A stretch of 64,000 nt of DNA from Coriaria nepalensis (lineage: Eukaryota > Streptophyta > Magnoliopsida > Cucurbitales > Coriariaceae): positions 3,472,001-3,536,000 of the forward strand of contig CP114486.1 of assembly GCA_027186245.1 (NCBI GenBank). The letters are read 5' to 3'. The notes beneath the pieces are model-generated. The model searched no databases. It was not told the DNA's origin and saw only the letters and a program-made list of their open reading frames with translations. Of the stretch, positions 59,938-64,000 are shown in pieces (the first letter of the stretch is position 1; each line of letters begins with the position of its first letter). The translations under genes and the position numbers were made by a program.

Positions 59938-61667
59938 TTGTAATGTTTAGCTATCTCCAATGTTTTAGTAAGAACATTATTGAGCTTTAGACATTATAAT
60001 GTAATTGTAATGTTTAGCTGCCTCCAAGGTTTTAGTAAGAACATTATTGAGCTCTAGACATTAGAATGTACGTATTTAAGTCAATCATTGATTGATTACT
60101 CACTTGATGAAGCGGTTGTATGCAGAGGGAACTCGCTGTCTTTTCTCCGGAGCTGAACATTTATATATGGAAACATAAAATAGATACATCATACATACAT
60201 GCATACTAACATTGATATAAGCTTATATAACAGTATATATATATATATATCAAAACGTACATAAAGGATCAAAAGAAGTCAAAAGCAAAAATGGGTGCCT
60301 GATTAGTAAAATTAAAAAAGATTAGAGATTAATCTGCGGAGAATTGAGGGGATCGATCACATAATTAATTTCCAAAATCATGTAAATCCAACAGGCAACA
60401 GCTTCCGTCCCTTGGATTTTGCCTGTGTTCTTTTCACCATAAGCGTTCTAGCTAGATCCCTAAATGCCAATGTATATCTTTCTGCCTCCATCAGAAACAA
60501 ATCAAAATTAGGGTCATAGCTAGAAATATATATATGATTCAGTACCCCCCTTTTAATCATTATTATTACTTTTTTGTTTTTATGTTTTAGATGGATTCAA
60601 GAGGATCAGGTGCATGCTGTCAACACCTACCTGGTTTTGGTGCAAGACAATCGCAAATCTTTTAGCTAGGGTTCTTGCTAAAGAAAAACCTAGGCAACCG
60701 GCATGGTGAGTACTGAGGATCGCATGTTTACTTCAAATTAACGCATAAACGGCTAGAAAATTCATAGAACAACTCAGTAGTTGGAAAATCTGGATGTCAG
60801 TTAGGGCATCCTAGCCATGTAAGTACTCAGGGCCCTTTTAAAAAAGAAAAAAAGTAGTCAAACTGTATTAATGCATGTAACATAAAACATATTAAGAGAG
60901 ATAAGATCGACAAAATATGGAACAATTTAGTAATTCATGAGTCTCACGTCTGTTTATGACTGGAGGTGATCGCGGGAGCTCTTGATGATGATCTGCTACT
61001 CCTCCACGAGGCGGCATTGTGAAATTATTTGCAGTCATCTGGCTCAACAGAAAGTTGGGTACTACTGGGTTTGTGATCATATACTGATCTTCCTGCAATA
61101 TATTACAATCATACATCAAATTAATTTCACTAAACACTGCAAGGGAAAATCAAATTCAAGCATTAGAAACCAGAACAAGTTTTTCTATGAATTAATCTAA
61201 GTGGCTCTAATATAGGTGTACACATGAATTTTTATATAGATGAAGAAGTAAATACCAGGAGGTTATGCGAGTTAGGAGAGAAGAAATTAGAGTGGCCAAG
61301 CGGGTGAAATTGATTAGTTGGAGAAGGCAGAAGAAGACCGCGCATGTTCACCGGAAGTAAATTGGAGCAGTGGCCGCATCGGACAGTCACGGTCTTGAAC
61401 AAGCTGCTGCAAGGCACGCTCACCTGAAGCAAAATAAAATTAGAAACCCTAATTTAGTAAAGATTTCATACTGTAGAGAAAAAGAAGCTAGGAGAGAAAT
61501 GAAATTCGACAAGAAAATGATGGTGAAGTAAATTATAATACAGCAAGGACAGTGTCACAGATGGTGCAATGGACATAACAGAGCTGCTCGGTGGGAGGTG
61601 GAGGCAGGTGGTGGTGGTCCAGTTGAGACAAGGTGGGAGCTGAAGAAGAAGAGGATGAAGATGACAT
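59312..61667 (-). CDS. YABBY transcription factor, FIL/YAB1-type
   Basis: Plant-specific regulator that sets abaxial (lower) identity and promotes lamina growth in leaves and floral organs. Minus-strand exons are 61667-61542, 61423-61256, 61092-60948, 60152-60104, 59899-59824, 59668-59594 and 59389-59312. They total 717 nt, or 238 aa, in one frame with seven exons as usual for the family. The C2C2 zinc finger has C34, C37, C58 and C61 (YVHCTIC and VRCGHC), preceded by a Ser run and a His/Pro-rich stretch. The HMG-like YABBY domain starts at R146: [37 protein letters not shown] and [24 protein letters not shown] after the finger and an [13 protein letters not shown] tail place it near FIL/YAB1/YAB3 rather than YAB2, YAB5, INO or CRC. 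A TATATATAC about 220 bp upstream is a possible TATA box. Confidence 0.95.
59461..59524. repeat. Long TA microsatellite in the last YABBY intron
   Basis: About 30 TA units in the last YABBY intron. Likely length-polymorphic and prone to assembly error. Confidence 0.95.
59905..59938. repeat. AAT trinucleotide repeat in a YABBY intron
   Basis: About ten ATA/AAT units immediately upstream (minus-strand sense) of the exon at 59899-59824, a few bases from its acceptor site. Confidence 0.9.
59938..60071. repeat. 67-bp tandem duplication in a YABBY intron
   Basis: Two head-to-tail copies, 59938-60004 and 60005-60071, sharing TAGTAAGAACATTATTGAGC and TTGTAATGTTTAGCT with a few differences. The pair is intronic and does not reach the flanking splice sites. 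Confidence 0.85.
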
Positions 61668-64000
61668 TTTTTTTTTCTTTCTTTCTTTCTTTATGGGATT
61701 CAACGATCTCTAGATTTTTCGTGAGTGATAGATGATTGGTTTGGATTTGATTGACTGATTGATGGGATTGATAGATTAACTTCCACCTTGAATCTGCTTT
61801 TTGAGTCCTCGATTATTATGTGTGAAAGAAAGGAGCTGAGAGAGAGAGAGAGACAGGGTGGTCACAAGGCAATCTGTTTGGTCCGTATATATACAATAAT
61901 AATAATAATATAGCATAAATCAGCGAAAGGCCCAGAGAAGAAGCTCTCTCTTTTCTTTTATCTGTGACTTTTATTAGACTTATTTACATGTCAAGTACAC
62001 ATACGCATGTATGCATCGTATATCGTATAGTACTATACCATATCGTACATACTTGTTAGTCAATACTCCATTAGAGCATAATATAAGATTGTTTTCCTAA
62101 GCTTAAGCTTTTTGATGTACAAATGACCATATAGCTTTTACGAGATCGTATATATCTGAATGTGTGAGTGGATGCATGTATGAATATGATATGTAAAACA
62201 TGTTTTAGCCCATGTTCATCGTATCAATACGTGCGGTTGGCATTCCCAATGCTTAAGAGAGAGATGAGTTGTAGCGAGAGAGGCGGTAGATGTGGGAGAG
62301 AGGAGCAAGAAAGGGACGTTTGCATGGGAGTGACATAGCTTTCACACTCTCACCTGTTGCTTTCACACGTTGTGGAGTAATAGAGGCCTTTGTCTTGTGC
62401 TCTCTCTCAACGTGGTTTAACGCCCCTTCCCCGTTACAGTTTCACTCTACTTCCAAAACCCCACTAAATTGATTCCTCCCTATGATTCTCCCTTTTACCT
62501 CCCGGGCAATAAGCCCCTAGATCACATGCATGCAGGCCCTTCCCCCACCTCTTCCTCCTCCTCCCGCTTCCGCCTCCTTAGGGCGCCTCTCCAGTCTCCA
62601 CCACCTGTTAACTTGACATCCCAACACCATCATAACCTAATCATTCCAACTTTTTGATCGTTTTCTATTTCATGACAAAAAATGTATATACCTATTACTT
62701 ACACTTTTTTTTTTTATAAATATTTTCTTCTATATATAATTTAACTTATTGGGCGATTTGACCACTCATTCTCTTCCCCACTTCTCTTTCACATCAGAGA
62801 TATTGATCAGATACATAAATCAAAGTGATCAGTAAAAACTGCCCTTTCTTACCACCTTTGTCCTTTCCTAAACATGTAACCTGCTTTAACATATGTTAAC
62901 TAATTAGGTTACAAGTCTTACACCACACTGTCACATGTACACACCATGACTAGCTAGCTCTAATCCAAAAGCTCTATCTCCAGCGTTTTCTTCACAAATA
63001 TTGAAACCCTAGCTACCCCTAACTTACATGAAAAGGATGGTTTTGATCAAACCCCTTCATATTTATCGAATTAATTTTATGTTTCAGCATGGGGCAATAA
63101 AGCCTGCTTGCTTGCTGGGCTTTGGCATCACTTTTCCCCAAAAAATAAAATAAGTAGCTACCTCTATCTCATTCACACTTCTTCATTAATAGCCGAATGG
63201 GGGAAAAAAAAAATTTGGGATCATGTGTAACGACTCGTATGCAAAAACTATTTAAAGTAGTTGATAAATGGGGGGAAAAAGTTATAAAAGTCCTCGTAGG
63301 CCTTTTACAGACCATCAATTGTGTGTCATATTCAAAATTTAAACCATAACCCATTTATAAACTTGTTGAAAATGAGAGTAAGCCTGGGAATCGGAGAAGC
63401 ACAATTTGAATGATTCTGTGCCTTAAAAGATTTTGATGGAATTGAGATAAGAGTGTAATATATAAGGACAAAGATGGTAGATAAACCAAAGAGCCCTAGA
63501 CTATTAGATAGACTTGATTGACTAAAAGTTGATCAAATACGACCGTAAATGATCTATCACTTATCATGTGATTGATCGATCTGATAAACTAGATTACTAC
63601 AAAATTCCTTGAGAAGGTAATTTATTCAGGATTGAGTGCAAGAATGCCAGATCATTGAATTGGAATCCTAGAAAAAAATAAAAAGATAATTATTTGCAAC
63701 CCATAAGAGATAAATAAAACCCCATCTCTTGTAACTTTAATGAATCTGGTGGTACGAACGTATGGTTGCACTGAATATTGATGGATGCATGCATACCATT
63801 TAATTAAATAAATCCAATTTTTTGTCCTGCTCGTACGAATTAACGAAGAAAGAGCTCTATGACTGTAAAAAAAAAAAAAAAAAAAGCCTGCTATGAGCTA
63901 TTTGCTGGCATTGGTGGGGATCAATGAATCATATGAATATCTTAAATATTATAATATACATTTTTTGGGTGGAAATCGATAAAGTAGGAAAGCTTGAATG
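61668..64000. other. Intergenic, upstream of the YABBY gene
   Basis: The first 250 bp hold the YABBY leader and core promoter, including a TTTC run near 61675-61690, a GA run near 61838-61852 and an AAT run near 61895-61912. Beyond that, no gene or coding relic was recognised up to the window end. A CT/TCC-rich island at about 62.4-62.65 kb gives short open frames without a family. Confidence 0.45.

Overview
This is nuclear DNA of a flowering plant, almost certainly a core eudicot. The genes have many short GT-AG introns, the spacers are AT-rich, plant-only families are present (YABBY, PLATZ, NPF, FMO GS-OX-like, plastid KAS III), and decayed Copia and Gypsy retrotransposons fill the gaps. 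There is no operon, CRISPR array or prokaryotic feature. All exon coordinates were assembled by hand from splice sites, reading phase and remembered family sequences. Eight genes close exactly in frame from ATG to stop.

Layout. 1-8.2 kb: decayed retroelements (Copia gag/protease on minus, Gypsy gag on minus, Copia integrase/RT on plus). 8.2-10.9 kb (+): NPF6.3/NRT1.1-type transporter, 591 aa. 11.5-13.7 kb: a decayed retroelement-like unit between two related ~200-bp direct repeats. 15.3-17.9 kb (-): ORP1-type oxysterol-binding-protein-related gene with two frame breaks and no visible first half of the PH domain. 19.9-22.1 kb (-): adenine phosphoribosyltransferase, 182 aa. 22.4-28.7 kb: gene-free. 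28.8-31.0 kb (+): flavin monooxygenase, GS-OX-like, 457 aa. 31.6-32.6 kb (-): PLATZ zinc-finger protein, 246 aa. 34.8-36.8 kb (+): chloroplast KAS III, 407 aa. 38.1-39.9 kb (-): another Copia relic. 44.1-48.2 kb (+): trehalose-6-phosphate phosphatase, 388 aa, with a long leader. 48.9-51.8 kb (+): plastid transaldolase pseudogene with three lesions. 53.3-56.4 kb (+): vacuolar acid invertase, 685 aa, with the classic 9-nt mini-exon. 58.0-58.9 kb (+): 5'-truncated LINE RNase H tail. 59.3-61.7 kb (-): YABBY protein of the FIL/YAB1 type, 238 aa. 61.7-64 kb: no gene seen.

The genes are independent transcription units in nitrate/anion transport, purine salvage, sulfur/nitrogen oxygenation, plastid fatty-acid initiation, trehalose-phosphate and sucrose metabolism, and leaf/flower patterning. 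The order NPF6.3 - FMO - KAS III - transaldolase - vacuolar invertase matches, as I remember it, the two duplicated Arabidopsis chromosome 1 blocks around At1g12110-At1g12240 and At1g62540-At1g62660, so this looks like an ancient conserved gene block. I found no undescribed biological system. The points most worth a second look are the NPF6.3-type gene at the NRT1.1 position with Tyr instead of the nitrate-binding His, the decayed transaldolase beside an intact invertase, and the damaged ORP gene.
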